A stretch of 64,000 nucleotides of DNA from Fasciolopsis buskii (GCA_008360955.1 LUCM01003479.1:2832-66831), one strand, 5' to 3'; shown: positions 1-13,322, numbered from the stretch's first letter. Program-made: numbers and translations. Notes: generated by a model from the sequence alone, not told the origin.

Positions 1-3000
1 TGCGGGAGCCGTAGGCAGCAATCAGTATTTACCGCTGAACTTTGATGGTGATGATGGACACTGTACAGGATTCTGCACGATGTGCTCTCTACCAAGGGAA
101 ATACAAGGCCAATTCGATTCATCCACTGGGTTTATTGCATGGCCCTATGCATTTCGGGTAGATAGTGTCATTATAATCGGCGCGATTTTTTCGTAAACTC
201 ACAAAACGGCCTCCCTGATTATTGTCTTCGTTTGGTATCGCCTGTCACATCCTCGAACAGCAACTAAAATTACGCAAACATACCTATTACTCCATCAACT
301 GACACACACAAACACAATGGGTGGATACGCAATCTTTTACAAAGGTGATCGATGTTCATCTAATCACCTGCGATGGGGTCTTGGCACTCGTTTAAGAGGC
401 GGGCACACGTGGAAGTGGTTCACAAACTAGACAACGAATAGACTGAGTTGCTCATTTACACGTTTAGATGTGAATCGCCTGCTGTATATGAACTCCACCT
501 GTCCCACGTCTACCGTCAGTCCAGATCACATACGTACTATAACTGTGGCTTAAAAAACTGAAAAGAGAAACATACACACAATACTTACTCGTCGGTCGCA
601 TCCATACAAAAGATTAAATCAGTTTGAGGTCATTTCAACACTCAGATCTATTAGTCTTTATGCGGACCGGTTTCTGAAGAAAGTTGTGCTTATGAAGTAC
701 CCCTTCCAAGCTTAGCAACCAAGGCTATCTAACGAAGCAAAATTCCCATATGGACTCCTTTGTGTAATGAAGATTCGAATGTGATTTTTTAACCTACTGC
801 TGTGAACCGCAGGATGGTTCTGAAGTTTTTATTTTTAACTTCGATGAATATGAATCTTATAATTAATCAGTCGGGTGAGAATGTTCGACGCACGGTTTTT
901 AGAAACTTCCGATGTTTTTCTTCATGCGCGTCCAAATTATTCTTTTTTCTACTCCACATATATTTGATCTCCAAATTGAACTGGCTAGTACACATCCTTC
1001 TATTGCTATTCAGGTTTGGTGCATCAAATTTTATCTCGTCTGTTTTCTGTACTCAATCGCTTCCTTACGGAAGGGAAGCACTTGGAACCATGCTGGAATT
1101 GTGTGCATGCTAATCAGTTTGAAATTTTTGCTGACTATTTGGCAGCACGGTTTCAATGACTGATGGACACAAAAAGTGGAGGAAGTTGGTTCACGAAACT
1201 TGCATTTCTACACCTTTTATGGATAAGTTCATGTAGAACAATCGAAATTGTATTGTTAGTCAAAGCAAATAGATGGTAATATGAACTGGGTATTTGTTTC
1301 AAAAAACACTTGAGCATCGTTTTCATCACGTTGAAGAATCACACCTCAGTGTTAACAAACTTCACCGAAAATCGTTTCACTCTGACACCGGACAACGGAA
1401 CCGCGTGCAAAACGTGCATGGAATCTGGATCGTTACTTTTCTTATTGTCGGCCGCGTTGATCTAACTTGAAATCATCGTGCGTTTTTCTTACCTCTAGAT
1501 TGAGTTCTTCAAAGACTAGCATAAAATGTTACGTTGATTTTTTCGCCTATTACAAAATGAGTGGAATTAATAAAGTTGCGTAAGATTTTTTCACTTGAAA
1601 CTGTCACCTGGTCATTCATCTGCGAATAGTTAAATTTCGTTTCTTTTCACCCATGGCAGAGTGAACTGGATTCTGACTGATTAAAAAGACCAACCTCCAT
1701 GTTGAGCACAATGGTGTTTTCGTTACCTGATTAGTTTTGGTAATTCCAGACCAGATCACTCCCATTTATCCCTGCTCACCAGTTTCCTGGGTTGATCAAA
1801 TGGAAGAGGACAGGCTAACAGCCTTTCACTCTCAGGGACCTTCATGGCGCATTCCGTTAGTTACGACGTCTGGCCAACGGGACAATCCTGCGGTTCACTA
1901 CTGTTTCAAGTTTTAGGTTTAAGTATCACGAGTTTGCCTGATCGTTCTGGAGCTCTATGGGAAAGTGATAATTGTCTTTTTATGAAACCAATGTTTCCTT
2001 CATTGTAAACTTTAGACGTATAACTGACTGATTCTAACGAGGAAAGAACGTTGGCCTATAGACAAGGATGCTTCAAATTCCTAGTAAGCTCTGCCATAAA
2101 GAAATAAAATTTGCTCAGTTTGCGCTTTTTAGCGTGAAACCGACAGAGGAAGATTGTCCGAAAGATATTCGTTCACTTCTAGCATGGTCAGATAAGCTAG
2201 ATTTCCTGCTGAAGCTGTTCAAGTCATCTGATCGCGACGGTTAGCAAAGTGAATAACCGCTCAAAAATTACTGTCCCTGATTCGTATTAGAGGTGTCAGC
2301 CGCTCTTAGCCGTACATGCAGTTACATGAAACTTAAAGTTTGCGATGGGTTTTTTGCCAGTAAAGTGAGACGAGAATATAGGGAGCTACCAGAACAGGTG
2401 GTCAGCGATCTACCTAATAATGTTTTGAATATCTTCTGTCTGATAATTATATCCGGATGTTTGTAGGGACACATCCTCAACGTACCCGACCAGTTTTTCA
2501 TTGGATTAAGTGACGGGGATAAAGTCGATATGTGACAATCGTCAGTACTTTGGCAGTTGTTATTTGCAAAACTGCGAATCGGGGTGGGTTGAAAAACAGA
2601 GTACCGGAAATTATGTTAACACTTACAGCGCGCATGGTAAGTACAAGCCAAATAAAATCTAACTTTCCAAAATGAAATTGAAATTGGTAATTCCATCTAA
2701 GAGAAACAGTGAACGGGGCGTGCAAAATCTTTGCCGGGAGAGATAGAGCACATAACCGTGAACAAGAATTGGTGTGAGTAGTACCGGAAAAATGCTATCT
2801 GGCGTTGTTTTGATCTTGTGAAGTTCCAGCTGGATCAAGTTCGACATCATGAGCATAAGTACGTGTCACTAAATTGATGGTTTCTCTTTCGATATCATAC
2901 TGAGTTGGCCTTCGTATTCTGAACATTGTCGTCCCAGCAATGAAATCGAAACCTGATATGACCATGGGAAAGAGCTCTAAGCATAGCTCAAACTAGCCAA

Positions 3001-6000
3001 CGTATAGCGAAACTAATGATAATAAATAGGACCAGAGATTGATTCTATTGTGCCATGACACGCTCAAAATCTACTCTCACTCTCTCCGGAAAACGAGCTC
3101 TGCCGAGGTGATACATTGTGATTTTTTCTCCTCACTTTCTCGGATACGATCGCCGTGCGTGTAGTCATTCGCTAGTTGCTCGAAGTCATTCTCTTAGAAC
3201 CTACCTTCTGTTCTCGAGTTACAAACAAACTGAGTAACCTCCACGGCCAGATACACAAGAGTAGTCGTATATAAAACTCCCCCACGGAGCCACTACGTGA
3301 TACCTGTGCTTCAATATCACTGATGGTTTGCTGTTTTTATGATACACAATTCGCGTGTGCATACACAGATATAGCTTCGCCGCGCTAAGTACGGCGACAT
3401 TCATATAGTAAGAACAAATCGATATGGCCCGTAGAGACGCAATAATACTACATGAGCACAATATCGCTCGGATCGACCCTATATCCTCTAATGTTGGTGT
3501 TTCTCTATCATATGTGCGTCAAAATATTTAATCTCATTCTCACTCAGAGTAGAACCTAATCGCTCGAGAGAGAAATTTGCTACAGGGCTACTGCATAAGC
3601 CGCATGAGATATTAATCCAGAGACGATATATCACCGGCACTTCGGTTTGATTTTAGTCGATATCAGCTCTCGTGTGGACGTGAACCTCTTAGCTAGCATG
3701 TTCCGATTCTGTTTGAGGAACCACTCAGCAAGTGAGCCTAAATACGGACGGACTTCTCAGTACCCTAACACATAAATCATCCAGAATCGCGAGATTCGTC
3801 ATTATCTTGTGATTCGGGTGACTCAATCCGTATTCTGATACAAGTCCAAATATGCTAGGGCACTTGACATCCGTACACCCAGTGGAACTCTGCAATCGTC
3901 ATATACTCCTGTCTTCAAAGTTTGAAAGTTGGTTATACCCTCGATTTGTCCAACTTTGGCCTTGAATGCTGGGCATAGGAGAATAGGCCATTGTGAGTCA
4001 AGCGGCAGAAGCTTTAAGGCCCTATTCCTAGTTGTTAAGTTCCTATCAATACGGCTTACAAATCAGAACTCTGTCACATAGACAGGAACAAGTTCGTAGT
4101 AGCTGGAATTACATAACGTTGCATTATCGCGACTGTGCTGACTCGCTTGCCTAGTAATTGTTCAACCATCAGTGAATTTAAAAAATAAATCGCGATTCCA
4201 TGCTGCAATCGTTTAGTTGTGGCTGGATAGTCGGGACGCCCGGCAGTTCCTTGCTTCGATTGTAGGGTGGATATCGGCTAAGTTTGCTTTCTTGCCGGGG
4301 CTACTGTGTCCTAACAGTTTTGTGGGGTTAGAACTGAGTGAAGATTTCCGATTATGAATTTCCAAAGAGAATCGTACTTCGATTTGTTAGATAGTTGGCA
4401 AACATCCGCTGCAGAAGTCATGTAGCACCCTTCACGTTGTGAAACATAAAGATAACCTTCCTTTTTTCTTTAACGTTGTATGTAACAGTGAAGCAAGATA
4501 AACAGAAAACAGTGAAACGTTTCTGTCAATTTTCTGTGTTAAGCCATCTCCAGTGTCTTAAACTAAACACGGTCACCTTTACAATACACTCACGGAACAA
4601 CTATGCCAAGTGCACCGCTTTCATGGAAAAACCAGTCATATTCCCGAAAGTGACCACAGGGTTGTTGATATTCGTGTTTAAAATTTTACGACAGAAGCAT
4701 CAGCAGATTTAATCGCGCAATGAACTAGGGGATTATAACTATCCAGCCTACAACTGACAAATACTGAGAGTTCCCTAACCTAGATTATTTTTTCGATGGC
4801 AGGGCTGCATGCCAGTGACCGGCAAAATTAATCATAAAATCGAAATTTCTTAGAAAAATTCCGCAAAAAGTGTTTGCAGTTTATCACTTTCGTTCCAGTT
4901 TCATTACTCGTGCAGGAATTAAAATGAGAAAATCCGGCAAAGGGAAGTAAAACAGAATGACTTATGGACTAGGGGGGGATTTTTTCACTGCGAAAAACAG
5001 AGATCATTTCTTGACCCTAGTAAAAAAAAACAATAAAAAAGTATTAGTGTTACGGAAAGATTTATGTTTTATCCTACCAGATTTTAGTAAACATGTTTAT
5101 CTTCACTAGAGTTGATTTTTACCCAACTTTCTGGAGAATTAAACTTTTGTTCTCCGTGATGGCTTCGTAAGTAACAAGATGATGAGCCATAATGTGAAGC
5201 CTAAAACAGGATATCGAGTCTAAGCCTTATCTGTTCGCTAGAGTAACGCCAAGGGCCTTCAGGGTAATCGTTGAGAACCATTCGCCAGTTTACGTTAGAT
5301 AAAAAGGAATACAGATTAAAGTAGGTTTTCTTTTTTATTGCTTGTTTTCTTACTGAAGCGAAAATGAAGTCATATGATTGCCCGTTCCAATTAAAATTGG
5401 ATATATATATAGATTATACCCAATTCAGTCAGCGTGGATAGCTCTTTACGAAAAAGCTGTTGGAAGCCTTACCGTTTCGAAAGTATATTTGAGCTAACAA
5501 GTTTGGCGTTGTGGAAAGTGGGCATTAGCCTTCTTTTACGACTTAAGTCGCCGTGATCCGTATTAGTTCATTTCAAATATATTTTACTTTTAACAAATTT
5601 CTTAGAATTATGGTGGTTAATCTCGCATGAACAGTTGAGAATACGCTCGCCAGGATTATTATATGGAATTTCCCCTCACATACAAGTCATTTCATTACGT
5701 TGATTCTCTTCACAGTCTTGTGAACTACACCATTTCGATATTGAAAACTATCTCCTCAAAATATTTCTTGGGTTGCAGGAATTACTTTCACCAGAAACAC
5801 TAAGAACTGTTTCCTCATTGACCGCCTAATCAGAAAACAAGGATTTTTATCAGGCTTTCAGTTTTTTGCAGTTAGAGTGGATTATGCTCAGTGAATTTAA
5901 AAGCGGATCATTTATTGAGATTATTGAATGAAATTTGATTTTGAATGGCCATCAAAGAAGAGGTGCTCCTAACTGTTCGAAAAGCCACCCCTTGTTTCAG

Positions 6001-7440
6001 GCAATTCGTTGAAACATGCTGGAATTGTTCAGGATTCAACCTTACTATTTATCTATGAATCAATACCCTTAAGTAGTAGATCTGGATGGCTTCGACATTC
6101 ACAATCTGATGAAGACTAGTGCGTTGTTCAACGGCCTATCACAAAGATGGGGTTCCGCGATTTGCCCCTGGAGTAGATTTTGGCCTGTTCATGGTATTTA
6201 CGATTCACAGGTTTTGAATCCCTGGATACGGAGTATTCGTTCTGGGGAAGTTGCTTCGTTGCAAGATCAGCAAGTAACCACTACCCTGGAGTAGGGTTAC
6301 GCAAAATGAAGCATTGCCATTGTGAAGTTGACTCTGGTACACAAATAAAACAATTTTTCAGGTCATGAATACACTTTTCGTTGGATATTATATTGTTAAA
6401 ATACAGTGCAGGTTTTTATGAGATAAATGGATTGTTTTCACATCGGTGAATCTCATTCTCGGGCATCATTTTAAACACCACTATCGAGTCATAAAAAAGC
6501 GGTAAAAACGAAAGTCCGGAGTGTTAACTATTAATCACTTTTTCGGCAAACTCATCAATCACCTAACCGTTGCAATCCGCTAGTGTGCATGAATATCAAT
6601 GAACACAAAGGTCAAACAGCCCGTTGTAACTCAGGGTGGCAAACAAAATAAATCCTCTTTTGACTGGCGCTATCATCTGGAAGGGTCAATTAAAAAAAGT
6701 AGGTTGACAACGCTGAAAAATTGAAGCATCTAAGCATCGGCTACTAGAAAGAAAAACTTGTCGACCTTGCATCTAGCCGTGGACCCATGGTTCTGCGACG
6801 ATTTGCGATGTTCATTAATTAGACTTTACTCTTCGGGAGGAAAGCAGTCGTCGATAAGAGAAACTAAAGGTTAATTGGTTTGTTGATTTAGAATTTTAAA
6901 AGATCGAGATTCTTTGGATTGAACTGAGGGACAAAACAACGATGAAACGTCATCAAAAATGGAAACACATCGAGAGATCAATGACAAACTTGTACCGGTG
7001 TTTGCTTACTAACGTTTACCTCGATTTTCATTTTGCTTTTTCCTGTTATTTTATTATTTGTTGGTATTTTCCGGTGAAAATTCGGATTAACCGTTGGGCG
7101 GCTAATTAAGATTCAAACTAACTGCCAGTCTGTCTGAACACATTCGATCGTATCTCAAAACAAAATATCTTTTCACAGGTTTGCGACCACGCGTCTTACG
7201 CACCTAATTTTGCTTCTTATTACCTTGTTGTTGTCATAATTCTTGTAACGTTGATATATCTTATTCGAGTTCTTGCAAATGAAAACGTTGCCACCACTAC
7301 TATTTACTTCTCACTTTAGATAGCTGGATAGGTTTGTTTTTTGTTTATTCCACAGCCACAAAAATCGAATAAGGAAGCGAGTTAAAAAAATTGACTTTTT
7401 GACGTCAAAATGGATTCTATTCTAAATTTCATGTGTAAAC
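1..7440. other. Intergenic, no supportable gene
   Basis: Open frames here are short (up to about 103 codons, starting at non-ATG codons), lack paired splice signals that I could chain, and match no family I know. The longest lies at 802-1113 on the plus strand and I treat it as chance. A short hairpin-like stretch occurs near 6265-6297, where an ACCCT arm pairs with an AGGGT arm. I see no tRNA, rRNA or recognisable transposon protein remnant here. Confidence 0.5.
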
Positions 7441-7448
7441 AACCCTAG

Positions 7449-7800
7449 GATGTACCAGTAGTCCTCCAGGTAGTGGATGAGGTACGTTCGTCATGGAATG
7501 GCTTCAATGATCACCAATCGTACGTTTCAGCCATCACCAGCAACACGCAATTCAATCCACTCCTTAACTCAATCCTGGTCGCCAAAGCAAGTCACAGTGA
7601 CCCAAATGTGGTAAGATTTTTTCAGTATTATTTTGACTCTAGTCAATTCCTTATCAAATAATTAAATTGTACCAGTAATCTCCCAGGATCTGTGGATTGA
7701 GGTTACGCTTTGATATATAGCTCTGGCAATTAGCTGACATTCGTTGCAGCCACTACCGGTCGCATTGAGTTTCGATCCACAGTACGACCGGCAAATTACA
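7449..7800 (+). repeat. Two diverged copies of a short repeat, possibly tRNA-derived
   Basis: A segment starting at about 7449 recurs at about 7667. Both begin TGTACCAGTA, continue with a CCAGG core and a GGAT...GAGGT stretch, and later share a CAGCCA..ACC..G block and an ATCCAC block about 80-100 bases downstream. In the second copy, GTTTCGATCC near 7770 resembles an RNA polymerase III B box with one extra T, so a SINE origin is possible. The first copy also has an open frame of about 54 codons ending at a GTAAGA donor-like site (7610). I favour repeat over exon because of the second copy. Confidence 0.4.
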
Positions 7801-9516
7801 GGATTCCAAATTAAGTCAATGAAGGCGATCAAATGCAGTACGCGTCATTTTTGTAGGTTAATTCGTTTATTTATTTAGGAAGATCGCGTGAATTAAATGG
7901 AGAACGAAAGGTTGCCAATGGTCCCCCGATAGACCCCAATGAAATGAGCAGTCCATGTTTCATAGACTGGTATTGATTTTGAACGCCAGGAAGCAAGCCA
8001 TCAGTAGACTCAGGAAAGGAAGAAACTATGAAAAATTACCCATCACAAGACATTCCCGGTAGGTTTACTTAAATTAATTCTATTTGTTTCACATTTGTTT
8101 GGCATAAGCTATACGCCAACAATTCAGCGGGTACGGCTATTCAGTCGACTCTGATCTAAGACCTGGGAATCCCATAAAAAAACTGCTGATTTTGTTCCAG
8201 TTAGATGCGGCACGGACCGACTGGTTTTAAGTCGGGAGTATATCTCCAGCCAGAAGTAATGGCTCACTTGAAGTGAGTTTAAATTTTGTTCAGTTTTTTA
8301 CCGTAATTGATAGCAAAAATACTAAAGAGGACCCAAAGGCCATCCCCGAGTTATTGGATGTGAACGTCCCACGTCACACCAGTCCGGGACCTAGAGGGAG
8401 TAAGCTTCTTCGGCGTTTACACGGTTAATTTGAAATAGATTGCACCAAATGAATTATCGCCTGGTCCAATTCGATAAACAAACAAAATTGAATTCCATGG
8501 TTTAGTATTAACAACATCAATCTGTCTTCTTATGATTACCATTAATACTGATTTTAGGTATTTCGAGAAACAAAACCATTCCAGCCAGAATCAAGACAAA
8601 CAATATTCCCGAAGGTTCTGTATGTTTCCCGAAATTATTGGAATCTTAAAACTTGGTGATTTTATCAAGGGATTTGGCTGATTTGAATCCATGGCAAAAA
8701 GTGCACACCGCAGATTGTCCGAACCTGGACATACTCAGACCGAGCAGTCACGTTCTCTAAGCCAATTCATCTTTGATTGGAGTCCAGATGTAATGGAAAG
8801 AAGTAAAGTCATAAGATTGCCAACAGTAAATAGTTATTGCAACTTGAAGAGGCGATGATGAGCGCCATTATCTGAAAAGGGCCGTGTCAAGGTGAACGAG
8901 CCTTTTTATTTCTGAATAACATTATAATGATCACTTCCCAAAATGGAAAATAGCATAGAATTGGTTATCTTTTTTGACCAACCATAGGTCGAAGATAGCT
9001 GGTGTTCCTTTGAGTATTCATGTATCTTCCAAGCAAGAACGTTTAACAGGGCTAGCAGGACTTTCTCCTGCGTTCAACTTAATCCAATGACCAGTGAAAA
9101 TAACATGGATAGCCAGGTGCATACGGCAGGTGTGTAGTGGGGGCGGGTAGGTGGGGGGCGATAGGGGGGAGGGGGGGGGTGGTAGATAACCTTGTGCGAA
9201 AGTGATAATTAAAAAAAAATGTCAGCCAAACAGAAATACATGTTTACTTGCCTAAACATTCAGATTTCACCCTGGGAAACCATGGATCTAATCTTTGGAT
9301 TTAAATTTATGTAAGTCCAAATAAAAAAGCGTGTCACTGATTGGCCCGTCTAAGTCGAACAAACAACTGGGACATTTTGTTGTTCATCGCAAACATGCAA
9401 CCATAATGGTTATTATCATTACATGAACAAAAGTGAAAGCAAAAACTTCAACCCGACCAAGTCTTTAGATTAAGTGTAGCTTGCACAAAACTGACATTTT
9501 AGCAGTAGGAGATTGA
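7801..9516. other. Intergenic with a G-rich tract
   Basis: No gene or recognisable mobile-element protein was seen. Positions 9131-9182 form a strongly G-rich tract on the plus strand, with several runs of four or more G, which could form a quadruplex. Confidence 0.5.
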
Positions 9517-9785
9517 TGTTTTTCATGTAATAATTCACCATGTGATGTTCATCGCTCAAACTCACATGAGAAAACCATGGAAAGCACTGTACAGGCTGTT
9601 TCATCCTTGCTTAGGAATCACCAGTAGTGGCATTATTGCCACCCACCGCCCGAACTGCGGACGCAGAACCCGGGAGACGACGATTCCTAACAAGGATGAA
9701 ACAGCATGCCACAGTGCTTTCCATGGTTTACTTTACGGTGAGTTGAGCGATTATATCACACGGTGAATATATTTCATGAAAACCA
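9517..9785. mobile_element. Foldback / MITE-like element with long terminal inverted repeats
   Basis: The left arm (about 9517-9620) and the right arm (about 9682-9785) are inverted copies of each other over roughly 100 bases with about 85% identity by eye. Both arms carry the CCATGGAAAGCACTGT core, a TTTCATCCTTG block and outer TTCACC and TTTCATG blocks. The centre is about 60 bases of GC-rich unique sequence containing CACCGCCCGAACTGCGG. No transposase frame is present, so it would be non-autonomous. A half copy at 57.73 kb shows that it is a dispersed family. Clear target-site duplications were not identified. A 74-codon open frame at 9542-9766 is only the reading of the palindrome. Confidence 0.7.
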
Positions 9786-9979
9786 TTCGATCTAACCTAC
9801 TAATAAATTGTTTGCCAAGTTCCCTTCTCTTTATTCAACCTGTCTCTTCTGGTCTCCAACCTAATCTGCTTGCCCCTTCTGCCTACTTCCATTTGATAAA
9901 CACGCCGATACTCCCAACGGTTATTATTGTTCAAAGTAGTGTAGTAGGTGTTTCAGTCTGTTAGCTCACATTTTCTCAA

Positions 9980-11785
9980 GGCCTCGTCAGCCTCTGCATC
10001 TCGGTTTCCTTTCATGTGTGCTGTGCCTGAGCGTTCATATTTTGCTGGCTTGGCCAACAGGCAGGGGTTTACTCTGACATTTGGACTGACTCACTTTCGA
10101 TCGATGTCTGTTGCCGTGAGTGAACACGAATTCAGGATTCGAGGTAGAAGTAATTTCAAGTAACTGCCGCCAAACGTCGCGTCAAGATATTTCCTGCCAC
10201 ACTTCAGGAGTCGAACAGCTCAAGCTCTGGGAGTCAACGTGGGTAGAATAGTCTTTTAGTGAGAAGTCTGAAGCAGGCCCTTTCTTAGACTTGGCATCCT
10301 AGTTCAACAGCACTTGTGCACCATGAGACTGCAGGGATCAGTCGGGCGCCCGAAAGGATAGTAGTGTTAAGCGATAGTTTTATTTGTTATCTCGGCCATA
10401 CGCTCCCACCGACTGCAGCACTGACATGGAGAAAGACGAAATTTTTTTAACGGGAAAAATATTAAAAAACACCCTTTTCCTCGTCACTCTTGTTCGGAAG
10501 AGCAAAACGCTCCTGACATTGCATTGGTAGCAGGTGAAATTTAATGCAGCAAGTTGGAAAACTTGAGTGCATCGGCAGTCCTGTTTTAGGTAAGGGCGGA
10601 TGCGCCTTACCTGCACGAGCCGAACAGACAACGGGAGAAGACTTTCTCCGAATTTTTGTGCGGACAATTAGTTATTCGAAGTGTCGCAGTGAATTTCCGA
10701 CACAGTTCGCGTCGCACAGCGGACATGGCGCTCTAACTGCGACAGTTAGTCTGAGTCAATTGACCAGATATCGCAGTTTAGGCTTTCGTTAGAACCGGTT
10801 CTGTCCAGAACTGAAGAGGATACTAGACGACGTACGTTCGAATACGCGACCCTGCGTAAGTTTTAATGCGATTTCTGCCTGGCAGCTCAATGGCCATCGA
10901 CGCAGGCCGGCAAACCCGATTGGCTGTCGAACGTTTGTCTGATTCGGCTGTTTCGCAACAGCTACGACAGAAACTGTTCCGAGGGAAACTAAGAACTGAC
11001 AGACCTCTCAAGCAGCCAATGTAGATAACGATCAGGTGGGGATCAAATTAAGCAGGGCTAGGGCATTTGCAGCAAATTTCGCCTGCGGTCCCTAGATCTT
11101 AGTGTTCATCAAAATCAAGTGGGATCTCGCGCAAGCGTTCGCCTAATTCTAATGCGAGCAAAAACGGCCGAGCTGCCTAACTGCAACGGAATGAATAAGA
11201 TAATGCATGGCAGTGTGCTCTCAGGTCACCCGTGTGCACCATGGAAGCCTTAGGGTAATGATCCGCGAAAAGTCTGTGGGTTAGGTTAGACCGAAGAGAT
11301 GAAAGTGAGCGTCCGCTAATCAGGTAACAGTCAAAGGACTGTTTAAGCTTTATACGCGACAGCGGGGGCGGGAGACTCGGTTTAGTTGAAGTCGTGTTGC
11401 AGATACGAATAGAGAGCTACATCCTTGGTAAGACAGGAAAGACTTTGGACCGAACCGGCAAGGAACATATTCAAGGATCAGTATTAACTAGGCCATAGGA
11501 CGTTAATCGATTTCATAGTCCGACGTTTTGGAGAAAGCAATGTGAATCACTGGTAGGTGCACTTTATGTATCCGCCCAACGGGAAGTGAAAGTATGGAGT
11601 CGAATATTACAGAGCTTTTCTGAAGTGGGAGTTAACGACAGTGAGCTCGACAAGCTGCCGGTCCTCGACGAACTTCCGCTCCGAACAGATTTTTAGTACT
11701 TATTCAAAAACATATGCAGTTCATCGGTGGGTATGTTGAGTGACTAGATGCTATATTCCTTTGCACCGCATCTTTACTCTTCGAA
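9980..11785 (+). mobile_element. Decayed RTE-type non-LTR retrotransposon, endonuclease to RT-proximal part
   Basis: Read across all three plus frames, this stretch gives the order expected for the AP-type endonuclease of fluke endonuclease/reverse-transcriptase elements. There is a VGQQ-like then DVCC-like entry near 10050-10110, a YAPTDCS motif at 10399-10419, and a GDFNA-like catalytic block (mutated) near 10535. An NFRH-like block followed by the region before the SDHAL-type motif lies around 10690-10860, with a linker segment to about 11780. Stops and frameshifts are frequent, so it is a dead copy. The stretch is more GC-rich than its surroundings. It runs directly into the assembly gap at 11786. 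A second copy of the family overlaps this one in the GNSQRLF-like linker (11325 here, 40995 there). The exact clade is inferred. Confidence 0.65.
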
Positions 11786-12062
11786 NNNNNNNNNNNNNNN
11801 NNNNNNNNNNCACCAGCCCCCCACCCCCCCGCGGCCCCCAGTCCCAGTGACCATGCTAGGTAACGCGTTTGCCATTTGCTGATCGCTGGTAGGCCTTTGC
11901 ATAAACCAGCTAGCCCATCCTAGTTGTTAGCCATCACGTTAAAATCAAATTCTAATGGCGAACAGAAGTGAACTACTTGATTCCATGCTTAACGCCTGCG
12001 CGAACAGAGCTGTTTTACAAATAAACTAACGGGTGACTAGATGCTATATTCCTTTGCACCGC
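11740..12062 (+). repeat. Exact 30-bp direct repeat flanking the assembly gap
   Basis: The 30 bases at 11740-11769 (beginning GTGACTAGATGC and ending TTTGCACCGC) are repeated without change at 12033-12062. The copies are 293 bases apart and straddle the N gap and a C-rich run. The sequences outside the two copies differ. It could be an insertion-generated duplication, or an artefact of unmerged contig ends. Confidence 0.85.
11786..11810. other. Assembly gap (25 N)
   Basis: There are 25 consecutive unknown bases. A C-rich run follows immediately (11811-11838), which probably explains the sequencing failure. A 30-base sequence just left of the gap (11740-11769) recurs exactly on the right side (12033-12062). 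Confidence 0.99.
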
Positions 12063-12286
12063 TTACTTTCAATATAATATCACCAGGGAAAAAGATTCAT
12101 TTACAAGTTTCGTGCACCATATTTAAACACAGTGGCAAGGACCCGGGACTCTTATGAAAAGTTCAGTACTTTTAATAGACAAATTTCGTGATAGACATGA
12201 TTTCAATATACAGTAACTGGTTAATGAAATCATAGGTCACAACTAACGGATATGTGATATTAGTTGGGAAGATCATCCACTTGTTA

Positions 12287-12330
12287 TAATAATAATAATA
12301 CTAATAATAATATTAATAATAATTATAGCA
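12287..12330. repeat. (AAT)n microsatellite
   Basis: Imperfect tandem ATA/AAT triplets run for about 40 bases. Confidence 0.9.
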
Positions 12331-13044
12331 ATACCTGTCGACGCTCTGCTGAGCTACGCAAACACATGGTGGTCTACATGGAAGAATTTTGAGGTTTAAC
12401 ATAGGACACATACAACACGTCTTATAAGCGTTCGAACTGAGACGAAATCAAGCAAAAGAACATCGATGAGAATGGTGGCTACTGACGGTTATTGCTAACC
12501 CGGAATGTTATCATGTCATTCGTTGGCTGAGCAATGGAATGTATGGGTCTTTGTCATATTGGCTATATGTTCAAGCTTATAACATCTTACAACCTCCGGT
12601 CACCGGTCACGTTTAGCTCAGTGAAATCAGTTGTTCTCTTCTGAGTTCAGAAGTGGGATAATCAAGGCTAATTGTTATCGATTTGCGGTAGCAAATAGTC
12701 CACATTTAACGTTGCCCGCCAGTCTTTCCTTTAATTTGTGGGCAGGAAAGTGCCTCACTGAAGTTGCTCGTGGGCTATGGATGGTTTAAATGTTCCGTGA
12801 TATCATTTTCTCTGCTTTTAATCGGATCAACTATTCAGTGGAGTCGTCTTGTTGCATGATCAAAACGAAATTGCGATAGCGCGTATGGAATTATTATGAT
12901 TTTCATGAAAACCAAAATTATTTGTTTTTCCATCAACTCAGTATGAGACATTCTGCATCCTGATGGTTGCAGAACACTGCAAACGTTGACAGTAATGTTT
13001 TAACTCCGTGTTCTTATACTACATATACGCCAGACCATGTATAT

Positions 13045-13235
13045 TTAATATATCTCTACCTCCTTTATTAATGAAGCGAAAGTGTACATCATTTTTCAGG
13101 AGAGTGGTCTCGCCCGACGGAGGGCTGCCAAGTGGAGCAGTTGACTGGCGGTGGGAGTGTTTGAACACGTGACCGTCAAGTCCGAGTGCCATGACCTCAA
13201 CCGTTTGACCACCGCGCATCCAAGGAGCTGGTTGA
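13045..13235 (-). mobile_element. tRNA-derived SINE, copy A
   Basis: On the minus strand the head starts near 13230 with a tRNA-like region: a TGGTCAAACGG box-A-like stretch, then GTGTTCAAACACTCC, which contains a B-box-like GTTCAAAC, at about 13155-13175. The body ends with AATGATGTACACTTTCGCTT then CATTAATAAAGG near 13060. The same tail (with single-base changes) and a tRNA-like head occur in copy B at 40.6 kb on the other strand, which establishes it as a dispersed repeat. Minus-strand open frames here are chance reads of the SINE. Confidence 0.7.
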
Positions 13236-13261
13236 CGTGTATCGTTCTCGATGATAATTCA

Positions 13262-13268
13262 ATTATAC

Positions 13269-13301
<33 letters not shown>

Positions 13302-13322
13302 CATGTATATGTATATATAATT
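13262..13322. repeat. (AT)n microsatellite
   Basis: About 55 bases of alternating A and T with occasional TG/CA interruptions, next to the head of SINE copy A. Confidence 0.95.

Noticed and set aside
10583..10604. Short hairpin GTAAGGGCGG / GCGCCTTAC
   Set aside because: It falls within the RTE endonuclease remnant and is short. No regulatory role is indicated.
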